64,000 nt of DNA from Bryobacterales bacterium KBS 96. Its GTDB lineage: Bacteria; Acidobacteriota; Terriglobia; Bryobacterales; Bryobacteraceae. A model generated the notes under the pieces. It was not told where the DNA came from. It ran no database searches and worked only from the letters and a program-made list of their open reading frames with translations. Where the stretch lies: positions 3,863,304 to 3,927,303 of the forward strand of contig KB906767.1 of assembly GCA_000381625.1 (NCBI GenBank), written 5' to 3'. Of this stretch, positions 35,233-44,509 are shown piece after piece. A program made the position numbers and the translations under genes. Positions within the stretch are counted from its first letter, which is position 1. Each line of letters opens with the position of its first letter.

Positions 35233-36321
35233 ATGGCCATGACTATCAAGGACGTAGCCAAGCGGGCGGGCGTGGCGGTGGGAACCGTTTCGCGGGTTAT
35301 CAACGGCCGCCCCGACGTAAATCCGAAGCTACGGGAGAAGGTCGAGCGCGTCATTCGCGAAATGAATTTCCGGCCCAATGCGCGGGCACAGAGCCTCGGC
35401 CGCAACGCTTCGCCGATCATCTCGTTCATCCTCAGCAACCGTAGCGTACTGCATCCGTTTCACGCGCGTGTGCTCCAGGGTGTCGAGGAATATTGTGCGC
35501 AGGCCGGCTATTTCGTTGTTTTCGCGCGATTCGACTATTCTCGCGATACCGCCGTAGGCGCGCTCCGGCTTCCGGGCGTGCTGCAGAGCCACGGTATTGC
35601 AGATTGCGTGATCGCGGCTGGGACGAATTACGGAAATTTTCTCGAGGCTCTGGACCGGCTCGGGATGAAATACGTTTCTCTGGGCAATAACCTGATTACA
35701 GCCGAGGAGCAACCACCGGTGAATCAGGTGCGGTTTGACGATTACGGTGGAACCGTTGAAGCCACTCGTTATCTTATCCAGCTAGGCCATAAAGATATCT
35801 ATTTCGTGGGAGACACGTCGCTGCCCTGGTGCCAGCATCGGTACGAAGCGTTCTCAAAAACGATGCGCGAGGCAGGCCTTGAGCCGCATGGATTCACAAC
35901 CGGACTCGCCGACGACCACTTCATGAATGGATTGAACAGCGTCTCGTTTCTGCTGGAACACAACCACGCCATGACGGCGCTGTTTGCGGGCAACGACGAT
36001 GTTGCCTATGGAGCCTGGGAAGCGCTGAACCGGCACGGGTTGAAAGTTCCGGGCGACGTCAGCCTGATCGGCTTCGACGATCAGTATGGACCCAGGCGCT
36101 ACCCACAACTCACCAGCGTGCGGGTGCGAACCGACGAGGTAGGCCGAGAATTGGGCAAAATGGCGATCGAAAAGATCAGGACCGGGGCGGTCGATATTCC
36201 CGAAGTGGTCGTGCCGACTAAATTAGAGCGCCGCGGCACCTGCCGGCCGTTGCCGAACGATGTGGCGCGCCGGAAACCCGCATTGCAGGACGAAATAGCA
36301 ACAACATCAGGTGGAACTTAG
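35233..36321 (+). CDS. LacI-family transcriptional regulator
   Basis: 362 residues. N-terminal helix-turn-helix TIKDVAKRAGVAVGTVSRVI and hinge RPNARAQSLGRNAS, then a periplasmic-binding-protein-like effector domain (about 65-335). The position next to GH28, MFS and uronate isomerase suggests it responds to galacturonate, glucuronate or a breakdown product. ATG 35233 and ATG 35239 are both possible starts. A probable operator lies 20 bases upstream. Confidence 0.93.
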   Translation: MAMTIKDVAKRAGVAVGTVSRVINGRPDVNPKLREKVERVIREMNFRPNARAQSLGRNASPIISFILSNRSVLHPFHARVLQGVEEYCAQAGYFVVFARFDYSRDTAVGALRLPGVLQSHGIADCVIAAGTNYGNFLEALDRLGMKYVSLGNNLITAEEQPPVNQVRFDDYGGTVEATRYLIQLGHKDIYFVGDTSLPWCQHRYEAFSKTMREAGLEPHGFTTGLADDHFMNGLNSVSFLLEHNHAMTALFAGNDDVAYGAWEALNRHGLKVPGDVSLIGFDDQYGPRRYPQLTSVRVRTDEVGRELGKMAIEKIRTGAVDIPEVVVPTKLERRGTCRPLPNDVARRKPALQDEIATTSGGT

Positions 36322-36377
36322 CAACGCGAACCACACCATCCGATCCAGGCAGCCTCGTGATATGCAAGATTGCGATT

Positions 36378-37088
36378 TCAGGTGGCCTTCAGTAGCCGCT
36401 CGGCGTAGAAGGCGCCGGCTGGCGTATCTTCATGCTTGAACAACGCATAAACATTCCGGCCGGCCGCGAGGTGCCCCGCAATTTTCGATGAGATGGCGTC
36501 GATCTCTTGCCCAGTGTACTCGGGCTTTCGCAACCGATAATACACGAAGTCGGACGTCAGCACTTCCGGCGTTTCTCGCTGCTCGCTCTCGGCGAAGCAC
36601 AAGCCACAGCCACAGCGGCGAAGAATATCCAAAATCTCCGTTGCAAACCAGGTATCGTTGCGGAATTCAAAGGCATAACGATCGCTTTTCGGCAGAGCTT
36701 GTATAAATTCGCTCAGGCGTTCGGCGTCGGCCTTGAGGGTTGGCGGCAATTGAAACAGAACCGGACCTAAACGTCCGGCCGCTCGCAATGGCTGCAGAGA
36801 GTCGAGAAAGAGCCGGGTGAACTCCTGCGCGTCTTTCAACTTCAGAATATGCGTGATCTTCTGATGCGCTTTCGGCGAGAACAGAAAGCCATCGGGTGTC
36901 GCCTCCAGCCACTTTTCGAACGTGCTCGCCTTAGCAATCTGGCGGAACGTGTAGTTCACTTCCACAAGGTTCAATCGGCTGGCGTAGTAATTCAGAAACC
37001 TGGCGCTAGGGATGTTCTTGGGGTAGAAATCCGGCTTCCATGAAGGATAGGAGTAACCGGACGTTCCCGCGTACAGTTTCGGCGGCAC
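36378..37088 (-). CDS. DUF72-domain protein
   Basis: 236 residues of the DUF72 (YecE-like) TIM-barrel family: starts LYAGTSGYSYPSWKPDFYP, then the conserved NYTFRQIAKASTFEKW, FSPKAHQKITH, LGPVLFQLPP and FEFRNDTWF blocks. Widespread and well conserved, but the biochemical role is unknown. It lies 3 bases downstream of the molybdopterin enzyme gene on the same strand, so it may be the last gene of that operon. Confidence 0.92.
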   Translation of the reverse strand: MPPKLYAGTSGYSYPSWKPDFYPKNIPSARFLNYYASRLNLVEVNYTFRQIAKASTFEKWLEATPDGFLFSPKAHQKITHILKLKDAQEFTRLFLDSLQPLRAAGRLGPVLFQLPPTLKADAERLSEFIQALPKSDRYAFEFRNDTWFATEILDILRRCGCGLCFAESEQRETPEVLTSDFVYYRLRKPEYTGQEIDAISSKIAGHLAAGRNVYALFKHEDTPAGAFYAERLLKAT

Positions 37089-37091
37089 GAT

Positions 37092-37856
37092 TTATAGACC
37101 TATATACCAATCGTAGCCTTGCTCGGCCCAATAGTCCGGGGGGCGAGTGTTCGTGTAGCGAATGAGGCCGACGCGTTTAATGCTCTTCACGCCATATTTT
37201 ACGGGTATGACCAGACGCAACGGCGCGCCGTGTTCGTCTTCTAGCGCGTTGCCATTGCGTTCGTAGCAAAGCAGAGTCTGGGGATGCATGGCGCTCTTAG
37301 TATCTAGCCCAACGTAGTAGTTGCTGTCGGGCGTCTCCATGTAGACGTAGTTCGGAAGCGATTGCCCGGGAGGGAAATACTTTCGCGTGAAATCGGCAAA
37401 GCGCGCGCCGGTCCATTGGACAACCGTACTCCAGCCCTCGATGCAATGGAGCTTCACGATCTGTGTCACGCGCGGCAGCGCCTTGATGTCATCGAGCGTT
37501 AGGGTGAGAGCCGGACCTCCGGTCGCGACCTGCAGCCGCCAACTCTCGGCATCGACATCGTCGTCGAGGCCATAGGTTCCATTCGGCTTCAGCTTACCGA
37601 TTTTAGATGTGGAATACGTGGGCGCAAGGCGACCATCGCTTAAGTAGGATTTAGCAATGGCCTCGTTGACGCGCAAGACGCGGCGTTCCGGCCATGGCGC
37701 CATATTCTCCTGCGGCCGCGAGCGCATCCATTCATAACCGCCTACGGCGGCGGCAGTGGCGATACCGGCGGTAAGAAATGCTCGGCGCGAATGCTTCTTA
37801 AAAAGCTCGCGCGCTTCCTTTTCAGGAAGGACAAACTCGCGCTGCCGCTTATTCAT
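37092..37856 (-). CDS. Tat-exported sulfite-oxidase-type molybdopterin oxidoreductase (MsrP/YedY-like)
   Basis: 254 residues. Tat signal SRRAFLTAGIATAAAVGG at about 31-48; then a sulfite-oxidase-family molybdopterin domain. The Mo-ligating cysteine is in LHCIEGWSTVVQWTGARF, and GAPLRLVIPVKYGVKSIKR binds the cofactor. In MsrP the enzyme reduces methionine sulfoxide in the periplasm; here the substrate is not known. Overlaps the cytochrome b gene by 8 bases, so the two likely form a complex analogous to MsrPQ. Confidence 0.88.
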   Translation of the reverse strand: MNKRQREFVLPEKEARELFKKHSRRAFLTAGIATAAAVGGYEWMRSRPQENMAPWPERRVLRVNEAIAKSYLSDGRLAPTYSTSKIGKLKPNGTYGLDDDVDAESWRLQVATGGPALTLTLDDIKALPRVTQIVKLHCIEGWSTVVQWTGARFADFTRKYFPPGQSLPNYVYMETPDSNYYVGLDTKSAMHPQTLLCYERNGNALEDEHGAPLRLVIPVKYGVKSIKRVGLIRYTNTRPPDYWAEQGYDWYIGL

Positions 37857-38508
37857 GGGCGGCCTCCGATGGAGGCTCAAGCTCCAGGCCGGTGATCATC
37901 GACTGGAAATTGCGCCATCCGGCCCGAATAACCTGGGCGACGTGCACCAGGAAGAAGAGCAGATATCCAATGGTCAATGAAAAGTGGATCAAGCGCGCGA
38001 ACTCGTATCCGCCGAATAACCACGTCAGCCAGGCGAGCTGAATCGGCTTGTAGATCGCCAGGCCCGTCAGGAACGAACCGATGCCCATGGCGACGATGCC
38101 GGTGTAGCTGATCTGTTGGGCCGCGTTGTATTTTTCTTGCGGCGGCAATTCCCGTCGCAAGCCCACGTCATAGAGCATCACATGCCAGGCGTCTCGAAAC
38201 GCGCTCAGCGATTGCGGAACAAGGTAGCGCCATTCGCCTGAAATGATGGTGTAGGAAACATAGGCGATCCCGTTCAGCACAAAGAACCACATAAAGAAAA
38301 AGTGCAGAGCCATGCCGTCGGCAAGGCGGTAATTCATGTGCAGCAGGTTGTAGACCCAGGCCGGAAAGAAATGAAAGCCGGCAATATGGTACACGTCGTT
38401 TGCCCAGTAAATCAGAAAGCCGCTCCAGATCATCAGGAACAATACCGGAAAGTTCACCCAGTGGAACCAGCGGATTGCCAGTAAGTGTTTCAACCTAACC
38501 TTTTGCAT
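37849..38508 (-). CDS. Cytochrome b561/b6-type membrane subunit
   Basis: 219 residues, about four to five helices, with heme-ligand histidines in RWFHWVNFPVLFLM, NLLHMNYRLADGMALHF and FARLIHFSLTIGYLLFFLVH. Ni,Fe-hydrogenase/thiosulfate-reductase type cytochrome b that carries quinol electrons to the overlapping downstream molybdoenzyme. This is a di-heme b561-like protein and not the MsrQ/YedZ family. ATG 38508 is preceded by GGAG; the upstream in-frame start adds unconserved residues. Confidence 0.9.
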   Translation of the reverse strand: MQKVRLKHLLAIRWFHWVNFPVLFLMIWSGFLIYWANDVYHIAGFHFFPAWVYNLLHMNYRLADGMALHFFFMWFFVLNGIAYVSYTIISGEWRYLVPQSLSAFRDAWHVMLYDVGLRRELPPQEKYNAAQQISYTGIVAMGIGSFLTGLAIYKPIQLAWLTWLFGGYEFARLIHFSLTIGYLLFFLVHVAQVIRAGWRNFQSMITGLELEPPSEAAHE

Positions 38509-38745
38509 CGATTCTCCAGGGCTGGGAAGCTGGCCCTCACCAGGTATTACGCGGACGTGCCCCAAATGGCTATGCCCTCAATTTTGCGGATTCTTAAAGC
38601 CCGCGCAAACACCGGCGGCCCAATGGTGCATTCTCAGAATGATGTGCCTGAAGTTCCACAATACAGCGAAACCGTTCAGCGCGCGATAGCCTAAAGTTTC
38701 TAAAGCTCTTATCCCGGTCGTCAAGCCTGCGTACACTAGAATTCG

Positions 38746-39822
38746 ATGCCTTCCTCCCATCGATACGCATTGATTATGGCGGGCGGACGCGGAACCCGTT
38801 TCTGGCCGCGCAGCCGCAAGCGGAATGCAAAACAGGTCCTGCGATTCTTCGGTGAGCGTTCGCTGATTCAGCAAACCGTGGATCGTCTGAAGCCCGTTGT
38901 GCCGCCCGACCATATTTGGGTGATCACGAACGAGTTTTTACAGCAGGAGATCCGCAAGCAATTGCCGGACGTGCCGAAAGCGCAGATTCTGGCGGAACCG
39001 GCCCAAAGAAATACGGCCCCATGTATTGGACTTGCCGCGACCATCCTCTCCGCATTGGACCCGGATGCCGTTATGGGCGTGTTCCCGGCCGACCATCTTA
39101 TCCAAAAGGAAGCGCGGTTCCACAGTTTCGTTAAATCCGCGTACAAGGCGGCCGAAACCAGCGATGTTGTGGTGCTTGGCATCCAGCCGCAGTGGGCGGA
39201 AACGGGTTACGGCTATATCGAATTTCCGGCGGGGGCTAAACCTGGGGAGCTCAATCCTCAGGCAGTAAAGAGTTTTCGCGAAAAACCCGATGCCAGCGCC
39301 GCTCAGCGGTTCGTGGCCGCTGGCAATTTCTATTGGAATGCCGGCATGTTCTTCTGGCGCGCCGAAACGGTGCTAAACCTGATGAGACATCACATGCCGA
39401 AAACAGCTACTCTGCTAGCCGGCTTGCCTCCGTTCCGGAACCGCTCATTTGCCGGAAAACTTGCGGGCGTCTATCCGCGGACGGAAAACATCTCAGTGGA
39501 TTACGGAATTATGGAAAAGGCGGAGCGTGTAGCCGGCCTGACCGTGGACGATATCGGCTGGAACGACGTCGGCAGTTGGGAGGCGGTCTACACACTCGCC
39601 CGTAAAGACGTCAACAGCAATGCGTCACGGGGCGACCTCATAGTGGAAGACAGCAGCGGGAACTACGTAGACGCCGCGAAAACGGTCGCACTGGTCGGAG
39701 TCGAGAACCTGGTGGTTGTCGATACGCCCGATGCGCTCCTGATTGTGGATCGCCGCCGCGCGCAGGATGTGGGGAAGTTGGTGAAGACGCTGGAAGCGAA
39801 GAAGCGGGAAGAGCTGCTATAA
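38746..39822 (+). CDS. manC: Mannose-1-phosphate guanylyltransferase
   Basis: Makes GDP-mannose from mannose-1-phosphate and GTP for glycans or exopolysaccharide. 358 residues, single nucleotidyltransferase domain with IMAGGRGTRFWPRSR, FGERSLIQQT, the VFPADH motif, FREKPD and NAGMFFWRA; no C-terminal phosphomannose isomerase domain. Monocistronic as far as visible. Confidence 0.95.
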   Translation: MPSSHRYALIMAGGRGTRFWPRSRKRNAKQVLRFFGERSLIQQTVDRLKPVVPPDHIWVITNEFLQQEIRKQLPDVPKAQILAEPAQRNTAPCIGLAATILSALDPDAVMGVFPADHLIQKEARFHSFVKSAYKAAETSDVVVLGIQPQWAETGYGYIEFPAGAKPGELNPQAVKSFREKPDASAAQRFVAAGNFYWNAGMFFWRAETVLNLMRHHMPKTATLLAGLPPFRNRSFAGKLAGVYPRTENISVDYGIMEKAERVAGLTVDDIGWNDVGSWEAVYTLARKDVNSNASRGDLIVEDSSGNYVDAAKTVALVGVENLVVVDTPDALLIVDRRRAQDVGKLVKTLEAKKREELL

Positions 39823-39878
39823 GCGTTCGAGCCGGGGATAGCTGATAATTATTAGGAGTCGGATGCGAGGAATCACAA

Positions 39879-40118
39879 TTGCAACTGCCTAGGATTGCAT
39901 TCAATCCGGAAGTAATGGGGGGCAAAGCGTGCATTCGTGGCATGCGCGTCACGGCTGGCATGATCGTCGGGCTGGTAGCCGCTGGACGAAGCCGCGAAGA
40001 GATCCTCAACGCGTACCCTTATCTTGAGGAGGACGACATTCGTGAGGCTTTGCAGTACGCGGCTTGGCGGCTCGAAGAAGTAGACCTGCTGCGCGTTCGG
40101 ATTCTGCCGCTCAACTAA
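39879..40118 (+). CDS. DUF433-family protein (VapB-like antitoxin)
   Basis: 79 residues: the DUF433 landmarks IAFNPEVMGGKACIRGMRVTAGMIVG and the EDDIREALQYAAW helix are complete. DUF433 proteins pair with DUF5615/PIN-type toxins, usually downstream; here the next gene is convergent nuoA 4 bases away, so there is no partner. TTG 39879 is supported by GAGG 8 bases upstream. Confidence 0.85.
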   Translation: MQLPRIAFNPEVMGGKACIRGMRVTAGMIVGLVAAGRSREEILNAYPYLEEDDIREALQYAAWRLEEVDLLRVRILPLN

Positions 40119-40121
40119 ACG

Positions 40122-40478
40122 TTAGCTCCAGTCCAGCACACGTTTCCGGATCACCCAGACATAGCCCACCACCAGAAATGCCAGGAATACGCCCGCCTCG
40201 GCAATTCCGAACCAGCCTAGCTGGCGGTAGCGAACGGCCCACGGGAACAAAAATACGGTCTCCACGTCGAAGATAACGAACAGCATGGCGACCAGGAAGA
40301 ACCGGACCGAATAGCGCCCTCGCGACTGTGACGTAGGCTCGATGCCGCACTCATAAGCAGATAATTTCGCCGCATTCGGGGCGGACGGCCGCACCAACCT
40401 CGCCAGCAGTAGCGCCGCGACTGGAAAAAGCGCTGCCAGAATTGCGAATACGAAGATCGGCAGATAGCCGGAAGGCAT
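40122..40478 (-). CDS. nuoA: NADH-quinone oxidoreductase subunit A
   Basis: 118 residues, three helices; core subunit of complex I near the quinone site. Signatures SAYECGIEP with the conserved Cys, RFFLVAMLFVIFDVETVFLFPW. ATG 40478 fits the family N-terminus; the longer open frame upstream overlaps cysE antisense. Standing alone: no nuoB-N genes are in the window, as seen in genomes with split nuo clusters. Confidence 0.95.
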   Translation of the reverse strand: MPSGYLPIFVFAILAALFPVAALLLARLVRPSAPNAAKLSAYECGIEPTSQSRGRYSVRFFLVAMLFVIFDVETVFLFPWAVRYRQLGWFGIAEAGVFLAFLVVGYVWVIRKRVLDWS

Positions 40479-40555
40479 ATCTCTTTCATCGTAACAATCG
40501 ACAACTTTCCGCGGTGGAATCGCATCTGGAAGCATAGGAGATAATACGGGGGAGC

Positions 40556-41218
40556 ATGTTTGCGTCGCTGCGGGACCACATTCGGGCCATTCAGCGTGAA
40601 GATCCGGCAGCCAAGAACGCGCTGGAAGTAGCGCTTTGTTACGCAGGCCTCCACGCTGTCCTGCTCCATCGCGTTGCACACGCTTTGTACAAGCGCCGCT
40701 TGTACGTGACCGCCCGCCTGATTTCACAACTTGGCCGTTTTCTGACTGGCATCGAGATTCACCCAGGGGCCATCATCGGGAAGCGTCTGTTCATCGATCA
40801 CGGAATGGGCGTCGTCATTGGCGAGACTGCCGAAGTTGGCGACGATGTTCTTCTTTATCAAGGAGTTACACTCGGCGGAACGGGAAACGAGACAGGCAAG
40901 CGTCACCCGACGGTCGGAAATAACGTGGTGATTGGAACCGGAGCCAAGATCCTGGGAAATATCACGCTGGGCAATAACGTGAGAGTTGGAGCCAGCTCGG
41001 TCGTGATTCATTCAGTGCCGGCGGATTCAACGGTGGTCGGCATTCCAGCTCGAATCGTGAATGCGAAAGCCAAGGTCGGTCTTCTGGAGCATGGCCGGAT
41101 CGCCGCTTGCGGCGAAGAGGAAGGGCCCGATCTGGAGCTATTGAACGACCGCATTCGGGAACTGGAAGCCCTGATCCGGTTGTTACTCGAAGAGCGCGTC
41201 GCGCAGGGGCGGGGTTAG
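40556..41218 (+). CDS. cysE: Serine O-acetyltransferase
   Basis: Acetyl-CoA + L-serine to O-acetylserine, first step of cysteine synthesis. 220 residues, the short bacterial form, with an N-terminal helical part and a left-handed beta-helix of hexapeptide repeats ([19 protein letters not shown] ... [20 protein letters not shown]). GAGC precedes ATG 40556. Its stop overlaps the convergent deaminase stop by 3 bases (41215-41218 reads TTAG). No cysK nearby. Confidence 0.94.
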   Translation: MFASLRDHIRAIQREDPAAKNALEVALCYAGLHAVLLHRVAHALYKRRLYVTARLISQLGRFLTGIEIHPGAIIGKRLFIDHGMGVVIGETAEVGDDVLLYQGVTLGGTGNETGKRHPTVGNNVVIGTGAKILGNITLGNNVRVGASSVVIHSVPADSTVVGIPARIVNAKAKVGLLEHGRIAACGEEEGPDLELLNDRIRELEALIRLLLEERVAQGRG

Positions 41219-42159
41219 GCGGCGAAGCGATATCGCAGGCTGTTTTCCGCTAATTTCCTCAATTCATCCTCGCTAAAGCCAAACTTTTGCGCGGCCAGCA
41301 GGTATTCCCGCAGCACGCTGGTCTGAAATAAAGCCGGATCGTCCGTTCCAAGGACGAGCGGGACGCCCGCATCCCATAGACGGCGCAGCGGGTGCGCTTC
41401 CAGGCACGGAACGGCCGCAGTACAAATATTGCTTGACGGGCAGACTTCGAGCGGTACACCATGCTTTCTAAGCTCCGCCAGCAGGTTGGGATCGTCAATC
41501 GCATGGATTCCGTGTCCAATGCGTTCCGAGCCAATTGCCAACGCATCCCAGACGCTTTCCGCGCCGGCTATTTCGCCGGCGTGGCAAGTCAACCGCAGGC
41601 CGGCGCTCTTCGCCTCGCCGTAGAGTGCTTCGAACCAGCGCGCCGGTCCGCGCGCTTCATCGCCTCCGATCCCAATCGCCACGACGCCTCGGTTCCGGTA
41701 TTCCCGAGCCAGATCGAACACGGGCTTGGCCGCCGCCGCGCCAAACTGACGCACAGCGTCGAAGATCCAATGCGTCTGAACCGCGCTCTGCTCGTCGGCC
41801 GCGGCGCGAACCGCCTCGAAGATCGAGTGGAAATCCTGTTCTTTCCATAGCACGACTCCCACCGAAATCGTGATTTCGGCATATAGCACGTTTTGCCGAG
41901 CCAGGCGCTCGAGTAGCCGCCGCGTCGCGAGCGAATAAGCATCCGGCGTGGTGAGTTTGCGGCTCACCCAAACGTAGGCTTTCAAAAACCCCGCAAAACC
42001 GTCATAACGGTACTGCGCGTCAATTTCTTCGAGTGTCAGCGAAGGGTCGATCTCATGAATTGTTTCGGGTTCGACCGAGCCCTCTAAGTGCAAATGCAAC
42101 TCGGCTTTCGGCAAAGAGCGTACGAATTCCCGAAATGAGTTGACTGTTGGAATGTCCAT
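41215..42159 (-). CDS. add: Adenosine deaminase-family amidohydrolase
   Basis: 314 residues of the AMP/adenosine deaminase superfamily. Metal and active-site motifs: [11 protein letters not shown] (His-x-His), CHAGE (His and Glu), [15 protein letters not shown] and GTDDPALF. Length and motifs fit adenosine deaminase, but related adenine or aminodeoxyfutalosine deaminases share these motifs and cannot be excluded. Purine salvage would link it to punA/nupC about 18 kb away. Confidence 0.85.
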   Translation of the reverse strand: MDIPTVNSFREFVRSLPKAELHLHLEGSVEPETIHEIDPSLTLEEIDAQYRYDGFAGFLKAYVWVSRKLTTPDAYSLATRRLLERLARQNVLYAEITISVGVVLWKEQDFHSIFEAVRAAADEQSAVQTHWIFDAVRQFGAAAAKPVFDLAREYRNRGVVAIGIGGDEARGPARWFEALYGEAKSAGLRLTCHAGEIAGAESVWDALAIGSERIGHGIHAIDDPNLLAELRKHGVPLEVCPSSNICTAAVPCLEAHPLRRLWDAGVPLVLGTDDPALFQTSVLREYLLAAQKFGFSEDELRKLAENSLRYRFAA

Positions 42160-42237
42160 TACTTAGGGGATCGAGCGGTAAACGGCAAGGGGCTCTCGCC
42201 CGGGCCGCCGCGTTCCCCTGCCATAATAAAGCCTGCC

Positions 42238-44448
42238 ATGACCGAAAAAGAAATGGAAGCCATCGTCGGGGGGTATCATGGGGACCCGTTCCGAATCCTC
42301 GGTCCGCATCGTCTCGACAGCAATGAGAAGGGCAGCGAATGGGAAATCCGCGCCTTTCTTCCGCAAGCCGCAAAAGCAGCCGTCACTCATTCAGGCAGCG
42401 CGGTGGTCATGGAGCGCATCCATCCACAGGGTCTTTTCGTGGCTCGACTGGCATCCGACCCAGGATCTTACCGGCTGCAAATCTTCGACAGCGAAGGACG
42501 CGCCAGGGAAATCGAAGATCCCTACCGGTTCCCACCGCTGCTGACGGATTTCGATCTCCACCTCTTTGGCGAAGGCACACACTATGAGGCCTATCGCACG
42601 TTTGGCGCTCACCTACAGACGGTAGATGGCATTGCCGGGACCCGCTTCGCGGTGTGGGCGCCCAACGCTATCGTGGTGAGCGTCGTTGGCAATTTCAACG
42701 ATTGGGATACCCGCCGCAACCCGATGCGCGCGCGCACCGGCGGCGCTTGGGAAATCTTCCTGCCCGGCGTGGGCGCCGGCGATGCTTACAAATACGAGGT
42801 AACCAGCCGGTTCAAGGGATACAAACAGATGAAGGCAGATCCTTACGGGTTTGCCATGGAGGTGCCGCCGAAATCCGCATCGATCGTTGTCGACACCCAC
42901 AAGTATCAATGGCAGGATCACGACTGGCTGCAGACGCGCGCCGATGCTCACCTTCTGGATGAGCCGGTATCGATCTATGAGGTTCACCTTGGATCGTGGA
43001 TGCGGGGAGAAAACAACCAGGAACTAACTTATCGCGAACTTGCCGCCAAGCTTGTGCCTTATGTCAAACGCATGGGCTACACACATATCGAGTTGATGCC
43101 CATCATGGAACACCCGTTTACGGGCTCGTGGGGGTATCAGGGGATCGGCTATTACGCGCCGACTTCCCGCTTCGGGGCGCCGGACGATTTCATGCACTTC
43201 ATCGATGCACTGCACCAGGCGGGCATCGGTGTCATTGTCGATTGGGTGCCGGCGCATTTCCCGAAAGACGCGCACGGCCTCGCCTATTTCGATGGAACAG
43301 CGCTGTACGAACACGAAGATCCCCGCAGAGGCGAACACAAAGAGTGGGGAACGCTAATCTTCAACTTCGGCCGTAATGAGGTACGCAGCTTTCTTATTTC
43401 GAATGCGCTCTTTTGGGTGAAGCACTATCACATTGATGGCTTGCGTGTGGATGCGGTCGCCTCAATGCTGTATCTCGATTACTCGCGAGAGCCTGGAGAA
43501 TGGATTCCGAATATTCACGGCGGCAATGAAAATCTGGAAGCCATCGAATTCCTCCGTAAGGCGAACGAGCTTGTGCATCAGGTGCCCGGCGTCATTACGG
43601 CTGCCGAGGAATCCACGGCGTTCCCGGGCGTTTCGCGTCCGGTTTACCTGAACGGCCTTGGCTTCACGATGAAATGGAACATGGGCTGGATGCACGACAT
43701 GCTGGACTACTTTTCGAAAGACCCGATCTTTCGCCGCTATCACCAGAACAGCATCACGTTCAGCATGATGTACGCCTTCACGGAAAACTTCATTCTGCCG
43801 ATTTCGCATGATGAGGTGGTTTACGGCAAAAGGGCGTTGCTCGACAAAATGCCCGGCGATGAATGGCAGAGGTTTGCCAATGCCCGCGCGTTCCTCAGCT
43901 ATATGTGGGGGCACCCCGGCAAGAAGCTGTTGTTCATGGGGTCCGAAATCGGGCAAACCTCCGAATGGAATTATCAATCTCAAATCGACTGGTGGCTGCT
44001 CGATTATGAAATTCACCGGAAATTTCAGGATTTCTGCAAGGCTCTGAACGAGCTTTATAAGCGCGAGCCGGCCTTATATCAGGTAGACTTCCACTGGGAA
44101 GGCTTCGAGTGGATCGATTTCCACGACGTCGAAAACTCGATTCTTTCGTTTATCCGCCGCGGGAAGAATCCGAACGATTATCTTGTATTTGCGTGCAACT
44201 TCACGCCGGCTCCTCACAAGGGATACCGGATCGGCTTTCCCGAGCCTGGCTGGCACGTCGAGATTTTCAATTCCGATTCGGAGTTGTTCGGCGGCAGCAA
44301 CATGGGGAACGGCGGAGGCGTCATGGCCGAAGGCAAACCGTCGCATGGCCGCGTGGCTTCCGCTGAACTCGTTCTGCCCCCGCTTGGCGTAGTTGTGTTC
44401 AAGCCGGAGCGGCCATTGCCGCCGACGGCAGCGCAACTTGGGCAATAG
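42238..44448 (+). CDS. glgB: 1,4-alpha-glucan branching enzyme
   Basis: Adds alpha-1,6 branches to glycogen. 736 residues: N1 domain (DPFRILGPH), CBM48 ([20 protein letters not shown]), GH13 barrel with the nucleophile Asp in [11 protein letters not shown] and acid Glu in [11 protein letters not shown], and a C-terminal beta domain. Length and order are those of full GlgB. No glgA/C/P are adjacent. Confidence 0.97.
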   Translation: MTEKEMEAIVGGYHGDPFRILGPHRLDSNEKGSEWEIRAFLPQAAKAAVTHSGSAVVMERIHPQGLFVARLASDPGSYRLQIFDSEGRAREIEDPYRFPPLLTDFDLHLFGEGTHYEAYRTFGAHLQTVDGIAGTRFAVWAPNAIVVSVVGNFNDWDTRRNPMRARTGGAWEIFLPGVGAGDAYKYEVTSRFKGYKQMKADPYGFAMEVPPKSASIVVDTHKYQWQDHDWLQTRADAHLLDEPVSIYEVHLGSWMRGENNQELTYRELAAKLVPYVKRMGYTHIELMPIMEHPFTGSWGYQGIGYYAPTSRFGAPDDFMHFIDALHQAGIGVIVDWVPAHFPKDAHGLAYFDGTALYEHEDPRRGEHKEWGTLIFNFGRNEVRSFLISNALFWVKHYHIDGLRVDAVASMLYLDYSREPGEWIPNIHGGNENLEAIEFLRKANELVHQVPGVITAAEESTAFPGVSRPVYLNGLGFTMKWNMGWMHDMLDYFSKDPIFRRYHQNSITFSMMYAFTENFILPISHDEVVYGKRALLDKMPGDEWQRFANARAFLSYMWGHPGKKLLFMGSEIGQTSEWNYQSQIDWWLLDYEIHRKFQDFCKALNELYKREPALYQVDFHWEGFEWIDFHDVENSILSFIRRGKNPNDYLVFACNFTPAPHKGYRIGFPEPGWHVEIFNSDSELFGGSNMGNGGGVMAEGKPSHGRVASAELVLPPLGVVVFKPERPLPPTAAQLGQ

Positions 44449-44509
44449 CGAGAGCCGCGAAGCCTCCCGAGCAAACAGTTACAATTCGTAAACGGATTCG
44501 GAAGGCGGC

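Noticed and set aside
38566-38694. 42-codon plus-strand frame between the cytochrome b and manC genes
   Set aside because: Open and with an ATG, but no ribosome site, hydrophobic pattern or recognisable family; left out as too weak.
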